DNA from: Zunongwangia sp. HGR-M22
GTDB taxonomy: Bacteria; Bacteroidota; Bacteroidia; Flavobacteriales; Flavobacteriaceae
Assembly: GCF_027594425.1 (NCBI RefSeq)
Contig: NZ_CP115159.1
Coordinates: 2,345,001-2,409,000 of the forward strand
DNA: 64,000 nucleotides
Direction: 5' to 3'
The notes beneath the pieces are model-generated. The model ran no database searches. It was not told the DNA's origin and worked only from the letters and a program-made list of their open reading frames with translations. The position numbers were made by a program, and so were the translations under genes. Positions 1 to 9,089 of this stretch are shown here, piece after piece (position 1 is the stretch's first letter; each line of letters starts with the position of its first letter).

Positions 1-140
<140 letters not shown>

Positions 141-373
141 TTTTTTAAAACTTAGGTAGTTATTAATGAATTAGGACTTCTTAGTATCATCTATCACTCA
201 TTTATACTTTAACTAAAATCTATTTTAATAAAGATAGCGGCCAAGCAAATAGGAAATTACTGGCAAATAAATTATTAGTGATGTTAAATGTATTTTGAAA
301 CTCTTGATAAAAGTCAAGAGTTTCAAAATTAAAGTTGAAGACCTTTGTTTCTCAATAATCAAATACAATACGA
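141..373. other. Intergenic, nothing recognised
   Basis: AT-rich spacer between the SDR end and the DUF4260 gene. A short inverted repeat, TTTTGAAACTCTTGA (294-308) against TCAAGAGTTTCAAAA (315-329), could act as a terminator hairpin. No other structure was seen. Confidence 0.4.
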
Positions 374-742
374 ATGACAAAACCGATGCGTACTCTTTTA
401 AAACTTGAAGAGGTAGGGATATTCCTTCTTTCTATTATTTTATTCAATCAACTGGACTATGCTTGGTGGGTTTTTCCTGCCTGTCTTCTACTACCCGATA
501 TTTCTATGATTGGTTATGTGATGAATCCAAGAACAGGTGCCTGGATCTATAATTTTTTTCATCATAAACTGGTGGCCATTATTACTTTTAGTATTGGGTT
601 ATGGCTGAATGAATCTGTAATCACTTTGGCAGGGATTATTTTATTGGGCCATTCAGCAATGGACAGGATGTTTGGTATAGGTTTAAAGTACAAAGATCGT
701 TTTACCCATACGCATTTAAGCCGGACTGATACAAAATTTTAG
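374..742 (+). CDS. DUF4260 family small membrane protein
   Basis: This 122-residue protein matches the DUF4260 pattern as I remember it: an N-terminal LEEVG stretch, hydrophobic segments around residues 14-42 and 65-92, and a GHSAMDRMFGIGLKY segment followed by a charged tail with histidines. It is probably an inner-membrane protein with three to four hydrophobic segments. The function of the family is unknown. It stands alone, with more than 200 bp on each side, so the context gives no help. Confidence 0.75.
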   Translation: MTKPMRTLLKLEEVGIFLLSIILFNQLDYAWWVFPACLLLPDISMIGYVMNPRTGAWIYNFFHHKLVAIITFSIGLWLNESVITLAGIILLGHSAMDRMFGIGLKYKDRFTHTHLSRTDTKF

Positions 743-1069
743 CATTAGGAAAGATAGCCACTAAAAAAGTCTATTATCAATAATGCTTAGCGAGAGGCCA
801 TACTTTTAGTCAATTCATTACCTGCCGTATTCACAAGACGATAATTAATTACAAAGTTTTTTGATTGCCTGCTTCATTTATTCTATATGCCAGCGGTGTC
901 TTAAAGTATTAGCACATCCAGACACTTATTTAAAATCAGCGGTAGTGCCTTTTTCTTTATTACGTACCGTTTAAGCCAAAAGTAGATTTTGCTATGCTCT
1001 TCTTAGATATGGAAAAGTAAATGGTTTTCTATTAAACCAACTTTGTCTCCTAATTAAAATCTAAGGAAA
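743..1069. other. Intergenic; possible decayed coding remnant on the minus strand
   Basis: No intact gene is present. On the minus strand a stretch around 780-850 reads as a short protein-like tail ending in TAG-free sequence up to a TAA near 780, but it is broken by stops upstream and I cannot assign a family. Just before the next gene, CAACTTTG (about 1037-1044) resembles the Bacteroidota -7 box and would be its promoter. Confidence 0.35.
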
Positions 1070-1915
1070 ATGAATACGAAAAAAGTATGGTTTGTTACAG
1101 GAGCGTCTAAAGGATTGGGATTGACGCTTACAAAAAAATTACTCGCTCAAGGTTTTAGGGTAGCGGCAACTTCAAGAAGTAAAAATTCCCTGATTGCAGC
1201 AATTGGAGAAGAAAATGAAAGTTTCTTCCCCATCGAAATGGATTTGACCAATAACCAAAACGTTAAGAAAGCTATAGAGGCTAGCATCGGTCATTTTGGT
1301 AAAATTGACGTTCTGGTTAATAATGCAGGCTATAGTCAAATTGGAACGTTGGAAGAACTTTCCGAAAAGGAAGTAGAACGTAATTTTAAGGTGAATGTTT
1401 TTGGTTATCTCAATGTTATTAGAAATGCTTCTGCATACTTACGTCAACAAAAATCTGGTCATCTTTTTAACATATCTTCTATAGGTGGTTACACGGGAAA
1501 TTTTGCAGGTTTTGGAATTTATTGCTCTACAAAGTTTGCAGTTACTGGGTTTACGGAAGCTTTAGCTGAAGAAATGAAACCATTTGGCGTGAACACCACT
1601 TTGGTATATCCGGGTTATTTCAGAACAAATTTTTTATCAGAAGGCTCGGTTCAAACGCCGGCAAATCCCATTGAAGAGTATAAAGCTGCTCGGGAAATGG
1701 AACAGGCTCATTTAAACGACATTAATGGGAATCAGCCCAACGACCCCGAAAAAGCAGCAGAAGTATTTATTGCTTTAAGCCAACAAGAAAACCCACCTGT
1801 ACATTTCTTTATGGGAGAAGATGCCTACCATTATGCAAATCTCAAAATTGAAACCATTCAAAAAGCGATGGAAGAAAACCGGGATCTAGGAACGTCAACA
1901 GGATTTATCGAATAG
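1070..1915 (+). CDS. SDR-family NAD(P)-dependent oxidoreductase
   Basis: This 281-residue classical short-chain dehydrogenase has the cofactor motif TGASKGLG at residues 10-17, NNAG at 84-87, catalytic Ser in ISS around 136-137, and the YxxxK pair Y151/K155. The length and the extended C-terminal part (residues 190-281) resemble the subfamily often annotated as oxidoreductases of unknown substrate. It lies 2 bp before a small Atu4866-like gene and shortly before an AraC activator, so the three are probably one transcription unit. The ATG follows a CAACTTTG promoter-like box by about 25 bp. Confidence 0.92.
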   Translation: MNTKKVWFVTGASKGLGLTLTKKLLAQGFRVAATSRSKNSLIAAIGEENESFFPIEMDLTNNQNVKKAIEASIGHFGKIDVLVNNAGYSQIGTLEELSEKEVERNFKVNVFGYLNVIRNASAYLRQQKSGHLFNISSIGGYTGNFAGFGIYCSTKFAVTGFTEALAEEMKPFGVNTTLVYPGYFRTNFLSEGSVQTPANPIEEYKAAREMEQAHLNDINGNQPNDPEKAAEVFIALSQQENPPVHFFMGEDAYHYANLKIETIQKAMEENRDLGTSTGFIE

Positions 1916-1917
1916 GT

Positions 1918-2175
1918 ATGCAACAAGAAACCATAGAAGCAACCAAGGAATATATTGGAATGTGGGTCACCGAAGATGGCACTATTCGCCACGAGTTATT
2001 GCCCAATAACCGATATGATGAAGCCAGGGGAAACCGAAAAAGTGCCTACCAAGGCAAATATTGGGTTACAGGAAATCATATTGATTATAAAGACGATACC
2101 GGGTTTACCGCTGATGGCGAATTTAAAGACGGAGTTTTGTATCACGCAGGAATGGTTCTTTACAAAGAAATTTAA
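1918..2175 (+). CDS. Atu4866-domain protein
   Basis: This 85-residue protein carries the pattern of the Agrobacterium Atu4866 family (a small beta-rich, lipocalin-like fold): YIGMWVTEDGTIRHELLPNN early, then YQGKYWVTG and a closing DGVLYHAGMVLYKE. No signal peptide is visible. It starts 2 bp after the SDR stop and is followed 16 bp later by an AraC gene, so it is almost certainly co-transcribed. In other bacteria I recall this family beside SDR enzymes and AraC regulators, which fits. Its function is unknown. Confidence 0.8.
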   Translation: MQQETIEATKEYIGMWVTEDGTIRHELLPNNRYDEARGNRKSAYQGKYWVTGNHIDYKDDTGFTADGEFKDGVLYHAGMVLYKEI

Positions 2176-2191
2176 TTACTAAATTTAAAGA

Positions 2192-3106
2192 ATGAAAAAA
2201 ATAGTTCGATTTAAATCTCTGAGTGAGTTTCACAGCTATAGTAACTTACCCAAACCAGAGCACCCATTAATTAGCCTGGTAGATTATAGTAAAGTGATCT
2301 ATCCATCAGATGTAAATGAAATTAAATGGGTACAGGATTTTTATTCCATTGGTTTAAAACGAAATGTAAGCGGAAAGTTCAATTACGGACAGCAAAATTA
2401 CGATTTTGACGAAGGGGTTTTGTCTTTTGTGGCACCTCAACAAACCCTGAATATTCAAATAAATCAAAATGTAAAAGCAAATGCTTCTGGGTGGTTATTA
2501 TTGATCCACCCAGATTTTTTATGGAACACCGCATTAGCATCATCCATTAAGAAGTATGACTTCTTCGGTTACGCTGTTAACGAGGCCCTGTTTTTATCAG
2601 AAAAAGAAGAACACAATTTGGCGGAACTTTTTCAGAACATTCAAAAAGAATATCAAGCTAATATTGATAAATTCAGTCAGAACATCATCATTTCCCAGAT
2701 TGAGCTTTTATTGAACTTTGCTGAACGTTATTACGAAAGACAATTTATTACCCGGAAAATCACCAATCACCAAATCCTCACCCGATTGGAAGAACGTTTA
2801 AATTACTATTTTAATAACCCCGAGATTTTAGCGAATGGGATTCCGACCGTTAGTCAAATTGCCAATGATTTAAATCTTTCCCCTAATTACTTAAGTGGTG
2901 TGCTAAAAACGAGTAGTGGCCAGAGTACTCAACAGCACATACATCATAAACTCATTGAGAAGGCAAAAGAAAAATTATCCTCTACAGATCTAAGTGTAAG
3001 TGAGATTGCCTATCAATTCGGGTTTGAATACCCTGCTTCCTTTAGTAAACTGTTTAAAAACAAGACCAATAGTTCCCCTAGTGCCTTCCGAAATTCCTTC
3101 AATTGA
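2192..3106 (+). CDS. AraC-family transcriptional regulator
   Basis: This 304-residue regulator has an N-terminal cupin-like sensing region (about 20-180) and a C-terminal double helix-turn-helix (about 205-302). The second recognition helix falls in VSEIAYQFGFEYPASFSKLFKNKT. It probably regulates the SDR/Atu4866 genes just upstream. The gene at 11228-12130 is a clear paralogue: long blocks around residues 130-200 (IDKFSQ, ERQFITRKITNHQIL) are nearly identical, and both follow an SDR gene. Confidence 0.93.
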   Translation: MKKIVRFKSLSEFHSYSNLPKPEHPLISLVDYSKVIYPSDVNEIKWVQDFYSIGLKRNVSGKFNYGQQNYDFDEGVLSFVAPQQTLNIQINQNVKANASGWLLLIHPDFLWNTALASSIKKYDFFGYAVNEALFLSEKEEHNLAELFQNIQKEYQANIDKFSQNIIISQIELLLNFAERYYERQFITRKITNHQILTRLEERLNYYFNNPEILANGIPTVSQIANDLNLSPNYLSGVLKTSSGQSTQQHIHHKLIEKAKEKLSSTDLSVSEIAYQFGFEYPASFSKLFKNKTNSSPSAFRNSFN

Positions 3107-3204
3107 ATTAGAAAATGACCTTCCTTTCTATCGGATGAGTTTAGGTGAACAACAATCTATAGCGAAACTTTTATTCCAACTACTTCAAGAAAGCTTTCAA
3201 CACG

Positions 3205-4146
3205 TTATTCAAGTATAAAAACGGCTTTCCCTAAAATGCTATGGTTAGGGACTTCAGCGTAAGCCAGCTTATAGTCTGATATTGGATATTTCTTTCCAAT
3301 CACAACATCCATTCCTTGTTCTGTAAATGAAGCTAACTGCCTTAAGTAACCCGGTGTTGGTTTTGAAAAAAGTATTTTTATTTTTTTTCGGGAAAAAATA
3401 TTGTGGAAAAAAGAAGAAATCATCTGTACAGGACTAGGAATTGTATTGATGTATATTGACTTGGGCTTCATCAAAATCTTTGCCTTATCAAAAGGAAGTT
3501 TATCTGAAAAGTCGATGACCACATCAAACCGTTGTTCCTTATCCAGGATATTATTTTGTGTATAATCTACAATGTGATCAACTTGCCATTTTTCTAATAG
3601 CGCAATCCCTTTACTGCTTGAAACAGCTGTGACATTTGCTCCCAACCTCTTTGCCATCTGAACTGCGAACATTCCTATGCCCCCTGAGGCACCATTGATC
3701 AGTATTTCCGAATCGCTCTTAAGTTTTATTAATTTATCAAAAATTTGGAGGGCAGCAGATCCAACAATGGGAATGGCCGCTGCTTCTTCAAACGTTAAGT
3801 TTGATGGTTTTAAATGGATATCATCTTCGCGAACTAAAAGATATTCGGCTAATGCTCCTCCCTGCATTGCATTTAATGATCCAAAAATCTCGTCTCCTTT
3901 TTTGAATTTTGTAGTAGCAATATTTAAAGTTTCAACTACCCCAGAAAAATCGATCCCTACCCCTTTCGGCAATTTTGAGCCAGTCATAATTTTCATTTCT
4001 CCATTTCGTATTTTCCAATCTAAAGGATTTATAGAAACAGCTTTGACCTTTATCAAAATCGTATTTTTTTCAAGGATGGGAATTTCTGATTCTACCAATT
4101 GTAATACCTCCACTCCTCCGTATTCATTAAAAATCACCTTTTTCAT
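3205..4146 (-). CDS. NADP-dependent MDR oxidoreductase (zinc-independent, quinone-reductase type)
   Basis: This 313-residue medium-chain dehydrogenase/reductase has an N-terminal GroES-like domain with the PLDWKIRNGE segment near residue 41-50 and a Rossmann domain with NGASGGIG at 151-158. The structural and catalytic zinc cysteines of alcohol dehydrogenases are absent, so it belongs with quinone oxidoreductase/enoyl-reductase-like members. It follows an HSL-type hydrolase by 3 bp and both are read from the promoter at about 5090. Substrate unknown. Confidence 0.9.
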   Translation of the reverse strand: MKKVIFNEYGGVEVLQLVESEIPILEKNTILIKVKAVSINPLDWKIRNGEMKIMTGSKLPKGVGIDFSGVVETLNIATTKFKKGDEIFGSLNAMQGGALAEYLLVREDDIHLKPSNLTFEEAAAIPIVGSAALQIFDKLIKLKSDSEILINGASGGIGMFAVQMAKRLGANVTAVSSSKGIALLEKWQVDHIVDYTQNNILDKEQRFDVVIDFSDKLPFDKAKILMKPKSIYINTIPSPVQMISSFFHNIFSRKKIKILFSKPTPGYLRQLASFTEQGMDVVIGKKYPISDYKLAYAEVPNHSILGKAVFILE

Positions 4147-4149
4147 AAC

Positions 4150-5055
4150 CTAACTATATAATTTATCGTGCAAAAATTTGCAAGCCATTTCCATCGCTTC
4201 CATACCCATTTCATTGGTTCCGAAAAAGCCGTGAATGTTTGGGAAATTTTTATAATGAGTTTCCACACCCGATTCAATCAACTTAATGGCATATGCTTTC
4301 CCCTCATCCCTTAGAGGATCAAAATGGCAGGTAAAAATCATTGTCGGAGGCTGTCCTGAAAAATCTTCAGATCGAAGAGGGGAAGCTTCTTCAATTTGAT
4401 CGGAATCAGTGGTGAAATTGTCCCAAAACCATTTCATCATTTCTGCGGTCAATAAATAACCGTCTTTATTTTCTTCCCAAGAATTATGATTTGCACTGTA
4501 ATGATCCGTCACCGGATACGTTGCAAATTGTGCCTTTAAATCTATGCCTTGTTTTGATAATCGTTGTGCCACCCAAAATGCCATATAACCACCAGCACTG
4601 TCTCCGGCAAGCGCTAATTTTTCAGCATTCCCGTTATACTTATGGGCATTTTCAATCATCCATTTAGTTGCGTTCAGACAATCCAGAGGTCCAGCAGGAT
4701 ATGGATTTTCCGGTGCTAAACGATATCCAACAGACATTATGATTGCTTTCGAAGAATTACATATTTTTCTACAAATCTCATCGTGGCTATCTAAACTCAT
4801 TAAGGTAAAGCCTCCTCCATGGAAATAGGAAATCACCGGAAATATTTCTCTGCCCTGGGGTACATAAATCCTCACGGGAATGTTATCCAGTCCAATATTT
4901 TCATCAATTACGTTTTCTACCTTCGTTTTATTTTGCTCATCGAAGGCATGTTTCATCATTTCTCTTGTTTGGGAAGGAGGATACAAATGGATTTTATCCA
5001 AACCATTTTGTTTTCCAAATTCTAAAGTTTTTTTAGCTTCTTCTGACAGTTTCAT
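4150..5055 (-). CDS. Alpha/beta hydrolase of the hormone-sensitive-lipase (HSL) family
   Basis: This 301-residue esterase has the HGGGF oxyanion-hole motif at residues 79-83 and the nucleophile elbow GDSAGG at 151-156, with Ser153 as nucleophile. The acid is likely the Asp in HFDPLRDEG, and the His is in NIHGFF near the C-terminus. No signal peptide is visible, so it is cytoplasmic. Likely substrates are short-chain esters or lactones. It heads an operon with the MDR reductase and is divergent from an HxlR regulator, with a palindromic operator over its promoter, so HxlR probably controls it. Confidence 0.92.
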   Translation of the reverse strand: MKLSEEAKKTLEFGKQNGLDKIHLYPPSQTREMMKHAFDEQNKTKVENVIDENIGLDNIPVRIYVPQGREIFPVISYFHGGGFTLMSLDSHDEICRKICNSSKAIIMSVGYRLAPENPYPAGPLDCLNATKWMIENAHKYNGNAEKLALAGDSAGGYMAFWVAQRLSKQGIDLKAQFATYPVTDHYSANHNSWEENKDGYLLTAEMMKWFWDNFTTDSDQIEEASPLRSEDFSGQPPTMIFTCHFDPLRDEGKAYAIKLIESGVETHYKNFPNIHGFFGTNEMGMEAMEMACKFLHDKLYS

Positions 5056-5086
5056 AACGGGAATACATTTTTTAATTTATTCTTTG

Positions 5087-5094
5087 CAAACCTA
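5087..5094 (-). promoter_or_regulatory. Promoter -7 box (TAGGTTTG) of the hydrolase/MDR operon
   Basis: Read on the minus strand this is TAGGTTTG, which fits the Bacteroidota TAnnTTTG consensus exactly. It lies 31 bp before the ATG at 5055 and directly downstream of the HxlR palindrome, so a bound regulator would block or position RNA polymerase. Confidence 0.55.
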
Positions 5095-5102
5095 AATATT
5101 AA

Positions 5103-5135
5103 GTATTAGTTTACTACTTAATAGTAAATTAATAC
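5103..5135. promoter_or_regulatory. Palindromic operator, probably for HxlR
   Basis: The left arm GTATTAGTTTACTA (5103-5116) and right arm TAGTAAATTAATAC (5122-5135) are reverse complements with one mismatch, separated by CTTAA. The site sits in the divergent intergenic space between the hydrolase (start 5055) and the HxlR gene (start 5166). It overlaps the upstream part of the hydrolase promoter. HxlR-type dimers bind such palindromes, so this is the obvious candidate. Confidence 0.7.
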
Positions 5136-5165
5136 AGGTATTAAAAAAGATACCGCAACAGATAT

Positions 5166-5501
5166 ATGGAAGTAAAAACCAAGGAACAAGGTGCTATTGT
5201 CTTAGCTGATGTATTGGAGATTATTGGTGGAAAATGGCGAGGACAAATCCTTGCTAAACTTTGCGACAAGCCAAGAAGGTTTAATGAATTGAAATTGAGT
5301 CTGAATAGAATAACTTCCTCAACCCTCACCAAGGAATTAAGATATATGGAGGAGATAAAGATTGTAGAGAGAAAGGTGCTCACCTCTTCCCCCATAGCAG
5401 TTGAGTATGGATTAACCGAACACGGAAAATCGATAAAGGAAATTATAACCTATATTATTGATTGGGGATTGAAACACCGTAATGTAGTATTGAATGATTA
5501 A
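5166..5501 (+). CDS. HxlR-family winged-helix regulator
   Basis: This 111-residue winged helix has the family signature IGGKWRGQILAKL near residues 21-33, PRRFNELKLSL, and TLTKELRYMEE as recognition helix region, with the wing around PIAVEYGLTEHG. HxlR proteins answer to electrophiles, formaldehyde or redox stress, but this one lacks cysteines near the N-terminus. It is divergent from the hydrolase/MDR operon with a 33-bp palindrome between them, and converges on an SRPBCC gene with a 6-bp gap. Confidence 0.93.
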   Translation: MEVKTKEQGAIVLADVLEIIGGKWRGQILAKLCDKPRRFNELKLSLNRITSSTLTKELRYMEEIKIVERKVLTSSPIAVEYGLTEHGKSIKEIITYIIDWGLKHRNVVLND

Positions 5502-5507
5502 TTAACC

Positions 5508-5951
5508 CTAAACAGCAATTCGATCTTTTGTCTCACATCGCTTTTTAAGTTCGATATTCATACGGTCAAATCCGGTCTTGGTGTTTGCCAAATTGAATAA
5601 ACCAACCAAGATACCTTTAAAAACTTCACTCTGTTTAAATGTAGTAGTCCCATTTCCATTATCAATGAGATGGAATAGATGGGTACCATCAAAAAGACCG
5701 GTAACCACCAATTTACCCATCCACTTTAAAGTTTTATTTTCTTCAAGGGCTAAGATTATAGGTTTAAATGTCATTTTTGAAGATCCTTCAGGTTGGATTA
5801 TAACTTTCAACCTTTCACCGACTCTCAATATCCCATAAATTTCTTTCATAAACGGATTCCATTTAGGATATTGATCAAGTTCTGTTAAAACTTCCCATAC
5901 TTTTTGTGGATTCGCGTTTATGGTAATCTCTGTTTTTATTTCTTTTCTCAT
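5508..5951 (-). CDS. SRPBCC-fold (START/Bet v1-like) protein
   Basis: This 147-residue protein opens with the EITINANPQKVWEVLTELDQYPKWNPFM signature of polyketide-cyclase/SRPBCC domains (residues 9-36) and ends in the long C-terminal helix. It is probably a hydrophobic ligand-binding protein in the cytoplasm. The ATG is preceded on the minus strand by GAACTTTG, a -7-like box about 20 bp upstream. It converges on the HxlR gene, so the two do not form an operon. Confidence 0.9.
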   Translation of the reverse strand: MRKEIKTEITINANPQKVWEVLTELDQYPKWNPFMKEIYGILRVGERLKVIIQPEGSSKMTFKPIILALEENKTLKWMGKLVVTGLFDGTHLFHLIDNGNGTTTFKQSEVFKGILVGLFNLANTKTGFDRMNIELKKRCETKDRIAV

Positions 5952-6005
5952 TACTTATTTTGAAACAAAGTTCAGTAGTTTACCACGTTAAACGCTTGAC
6001 ATATA

Positions 6006-6584
6006 TCAAGAGTTTTCAGCTTGCCTCTTTCGTATTCTACTAAACGTTTCTGGTGTCATTCCCAGAAAAGAAGCAATATATTGCAATGGGACCTGGTTGA
6101 ATAAATACTTATTGTTGTTGAAGTACAGATTGTATCTTTCTTCCGCCGTCATTGAGAGGTGTGAAAAAACCCTGTCTTCTAAGGTCATAAAACATTTAGC
6201 AATAAAACGGGCTTCAATGTTTTTCCACATAGGAAGTTCTTTACTTAATTTTGAATAGTTTGTTTTATCAATGGTCAGTAATGCTACAGGGGTTAACGCC
6301 TGAATATCGTACCTGCTAGGCTCATCAAAAAAGAAACTTGAAATTTCAGTTACCAAATAAGCCGGGGTAGCAATCCATTGGGTGATTTCTTGGCCATTTG
6401 AAAGTCTATAAATTCTAAGTAGCCCCGTTTTTAAAATACTTAGCTTTTTGCAAAATTTGTTGGTTTCTGTAAAGAATTCACCTTTGTTGAGTTTTTCCTC
6501 GTGAAAATAAGCCGAGAGGATTTCTATTTCCTCTTGGGTTAAAGGCCCAAAATTCTCTCTTAAAATGTCATCAAGTTTAACCAC
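6006..6584 (-). CDS. Crp/Fnr-family regulator (first copy)
   Basis: This 192-residue protein has an N-terminal cyclic-nucleotide-binding-like barrel (about 20-130) and a short C-terminal helix-turn-helix in QYIASFLGMTPETFSRIRKR. There are no Fnr-type iron-sulphur cysteines near the N-terminus. The frame starts with GTG at 6584; no in-frame ATG is better placed. It is flanked by SRPBCC (downstream) and MarR (upstream), each with its own spacing, so it is likely autonomous. A related Crp/Fnr protein is at 14582-15151. Confidence 0.88.
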   Translation of the reverse strand: MVKLDDILRENFGPLTQEEIEILSAYFHEEKLNKGEFFTETNKFCKKLSILKTGLLRIYRLSNGQEITQWIATPAYLVTEISSFFFDEPSRYDIQALTPVALLTIDKTNYSKLSKELPMWKNIEARFIAKCFMTLEDRVFSHLSMTAEERYNLYFNNNKYLFNQVPLQYIASFLGMTPETFSRIRKRQAENS

Positions 6585-6703
6585 TTTGCAATTATGTATT
6601 TCAATGTTAATCCTTTTCTGTACAAAATAGAGTTATTTTTCTTTACCACTAAAGCTATCACACCATTTTTGTAAATGAAGTTAACTTCTAAATCATCTTG
6701 TTG

Positions 6704-7165
6704 TTAATCCTCTTTATTCAGTTCGATCAATTTAGACATATATTCATTAAATGGCGGCAAATGATCCCCTAAAACAGAAAAGAATTCTATATCGATATTC
6801 TCAATAACGGTCAATGCCTTTTGAAGGATTTCTGCTCCTGCAGCTGTCAGGTGAATCACTTTGGCCCGGGTATCAGAAGGGTGTTCTGTTCTAGTTATAA
6901 ATTCCTTTTTTTCTAAGGTTCTTAGCACTTTAGAAACCATCATTCTATCTGTATTGCTTTGATTGGCAATATCAACTTGTGTTACGGCGCTGTTTTTTTT
7001 TGAAAGCCAACCTAATGCGGCCAATAAAACAAATTGTGTAGAGGTTAAGTTCAAAGGGTCCAGCACTTTTTTTTGTTGGCGTTGCCATAACAATGTGAGC
7101 TGACCCAGTAAATAGCCCGGACTATCGTTAGGGCTTTTGAACTTAAAATCGATTTGCTTCTTCAT
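6704..7165 (-). CDS. MarR-family regulator
   Basis: This 153-residue winged helix of MarR type has the DNA-binding region at about 60-105 (VTQVDIANQSNTDRMMVSKVLRTLEKK) and the wing with RTEHPSDTRAKVIHLT. No conserved sensing cysteine is visible. It likely controls the VOC gene or another close gene in response to a small phenolic or oxidant; this is inference from neighbourhood only. Confidence 0.92.
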   Translation of the reverse strand: MKKQIDFKFKSPNDSPGYLLGQLTLLWQRQQKKVLDPLNLTSTQFVLLAALGWLSKKNSAVTQVDIANQSNTDRMMVSKVLRTLEKKEFITRTEHPSDTRAKVIHLTAAGAEILQKALTVIENIDIEFFSVLGDHLPPFNEYMSKLIELNKED

Positions 7166-7400
7166 ATCAACTTTAGAATTTTGTATGTAAACGACTAACT
7201 TTTTTAGGTACGGGATTCTTAACTCCAGTAAACTAACCTAAAACGATCCATCAACTTTACTTTATATACCGATTCAGATTTCTCTTCTCTTACCAGAATA
7301 GCAAGGCCTCAAAAGCTCGCTTTATTTTTTAAAAGTTGTATACCCTTACTTCCCAAGCCACTCTGGCTCCAGTAACCAATTTGTTATTTTTTGGTATTGT
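7166..7400. other. Intergenic, nothing recognised
   Basis: Spacer between MarR and the VOC gene. No open frame of note, no repeat and no clear terminator. The MarR gene must be transcribed from within it, but no TAnnTTTG box stands out on the minus strand. Confidence 0.4.
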
Positions 7401-7760
7401 TTATTTTGGATCCAAAAAAGTAAGTTTATAGCCGTCAATATCATTTACGTGGAAGGCCCGTCCAAATGGGGTCTCAAAAATTCCCACTACCTCTGTAATT
7501 CCGTTGTCCTTAAATTTTTGGATTAGTTTTTCCAGATTTTCATCAACGGCAAACCAAAGTGCCACACCAGTCCCCAATTCCTTCCCATTAAGGGGCTCAA
7601 GCGGAGTACGGATGGCAAAACTCGCCTCTCCTTTGTTATACTTGAAAACACAGGCTTGTGGGTTTGCGTTATCAATTTCGAATCCTAATTTTTGGGTATA
7701 GAAGTTTTTCGATGCTTCCAAGTCCTTTACTTGTAACGATGCAAATGTTAGCTGTTTCAT
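7401..7760 (-). CDS. VOC-family (glyoxalase/bleomycin-resistance fold) protein
   Basis: The start was set at the ATG at 7760 (MKQLTFASLQVKDLEAS), because the open frame upstream adds an unlikely extension. The 119-residue product is a single VOC domain, with VKDLEASKNFYTQKLGFEI at the N-terminus and the closing FGRAFHVNDIDGYKLTFLDP. Such proteins bind metal and act in detoxification, ring cleavage or resistance. The substrate is unknown. It lies downstream of MarR on the same strand, but 235 bp away. Confidence 0.9.
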   Translation of the reverse strand: MKQLTFASLQVKDLEASKNFYTQKLGFEIDNANPQACVFKYNKGEASFAIRTPLEPLNGKELGTGVALWFAVDENLEKLIQKFKDNGITEVVGIFETPFGRAFHVNDIDGYKLTFLDPK

Positions 7761-7809
7761 AAAATGAATTTTTAAATGTTGTTGCAAATATAATATACTC
7801 GACAACAAA

Positions 7810-8212
7810 AAATAGGTATTTAACGTTTTATATCAGTTGGGATTGTAGCTACTTCAGCATATTCTTTACTTAAGCAACAACGCGAAGCTCTAATTTGGTG
7901 GCAAAGGCATTACCTAGTTCAAAGCTAGAAGGGACATCTTTTCAATTTAATGGTGCAAGGATGCTGGCAAAAGACGATGCCGCTATCCATAACCCCTGAA
8001 GAACCAATGTAACGCTGATTGGCCGCTTCCTCTTTTTCATTGCCAAAATCAATAAGGAAGCACTGGAACCAGTTATAACGGTACAGTATAAGCTTATTTA
8101 GGGATTAGAAGCAATTCCTTTTCGGTTTAAACATATGTTTGTTAATATTCACTTACTTTACTTTTAGCACTTTCGCCCGCATTACGCTTATACAATGTTA
8201 GCCCTGTTTTTT
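7810..8212. other. Gene-free stretch ending in an attC-like right arm
   Basis: No intact gene is present. The last 40 bases (about 8161-8203) carry a CGCCCGCATTACGCTTATAC segment followed by GTTAGCC (8197-8203). That looks like the right half of a flavobacterial attC site, with GTTAGCC fitting the integron R' consensus GTTRRRY in 6 of 7 positions. No matching left arm is obvious nearby, so the site would be incomplete. The LysR stop codon follows at 8213. Confidence 0.4.
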
Positions 8213-9088
8213 TTATTTTATCTCTGTAAATTTAGCATATTCAACTACTTTTATTATCGTTTTATTGAGTTCGTTCTTTCTCCAATTTACATATAAGTCT
8301 ATTTTTTCATCTAGTTTAATAAATCGTAAGTTTTCGACTTTGGCTGATTTAAATGAAAGTGGTAGAATGGAAATCCCTATTTCTTTGGAAACTAGATTTA
8401 ATATCATACCGCCAAAGTCTGATTCCACTGTTGTTCTTGGTTCAAATCCATATTTATCAAACAAGCGTCTCAACAAAGAAGCAAAAAATGTTGTTTGATG
8501 TAAGCCTGAAATAATAAATTTTTCATTTTGTAAGTCAGCTATGTTATTAAACGTCTTTTTCTTTATCCAATGATTATTAGGCACAACCAAACAAATGGGT
8601 TCTGAATATAATTTTAAAGAATCAATATTTCCATTTCTAATTTTATCCCTACTAAAAGCTATATCCGTTCGATAGTCCAATAATAATTTTTCGTGATTTT
8701 CATCTGTCGGTTCTGTCAGCTCTAATTTAAGGTCAGGTAAATTAACGTTTAAAATCTTTAAAAAGTTAGGTAAGAATTCAAAGGTTATAGAACCGGGATA
8801 CGTTATGGAAACAGTTCCTAAATTACCCGCATCAATTTTTCTAGCTTGCCTTAGTAGTTGGTCAAATTCATTTATTTTATCTGTCCAATGTTCTTGAAGA
8901 AATTTGCCCGCATTTGTTAATTTCACATTCCTTTTATCCCGTTCAAAAAGCTTTATTCCCAATTCATCTTCTAAAGCCTGAATTTGTCGACTCAATGAAG
9001 ATTGAGAGATAAAAACTTTTTCCGCTGTTTTCCAAAAGTGGAGTTCTTTAGCTAGTTCTAAAAAGTATTTAATTTGTTGAATTGTCAT
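8213..9088 (-). CDS. LysR-family regulator
   Basis: The start was set at the ATG at 9088 (MTIQQIKYFLELAKELHFWKTAEKV), where LysR proteins normally begin; the longer frame is unlikely. The N-terminal helix-turn-helix spans about residues 3-60 (FISQSSLSRQIQALEDELGIKLFERDKR) and the periplasmic-binding-like effector domain about 90-285. It is divergent from a LysE exporter, with a dyad at 9090-9112, and probably activates that exporter while repressing itself. Confidence 0.93.
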   Translation of the reverse strand: MTIQQIKYFLELAKELHFWKTAEKVFISQSSLSRQIQALEDELGIKLFERDKRNVKLTNAGKFLQEHWTDKINEFDQLLRQARKIDAGNLGTVSITYPGSITFEFLPNFLKILNVNLPDLKLELTEPTDENHEKLLLDYRTDIAFSRDKIRNGNIDSLKLYSEPICLVVPNNHWIKKKTFNNIADLQNEKFIISGLHQTTFFASLLRRLFDKYGFEPRTTVESDFGGMILNLVSKEIGISILPLSFKSAKVENLRFIKLDEKIDLYVNWRKNELNKTIIKVVEYAKFTEIK

Positions 9089-9089
9089 A

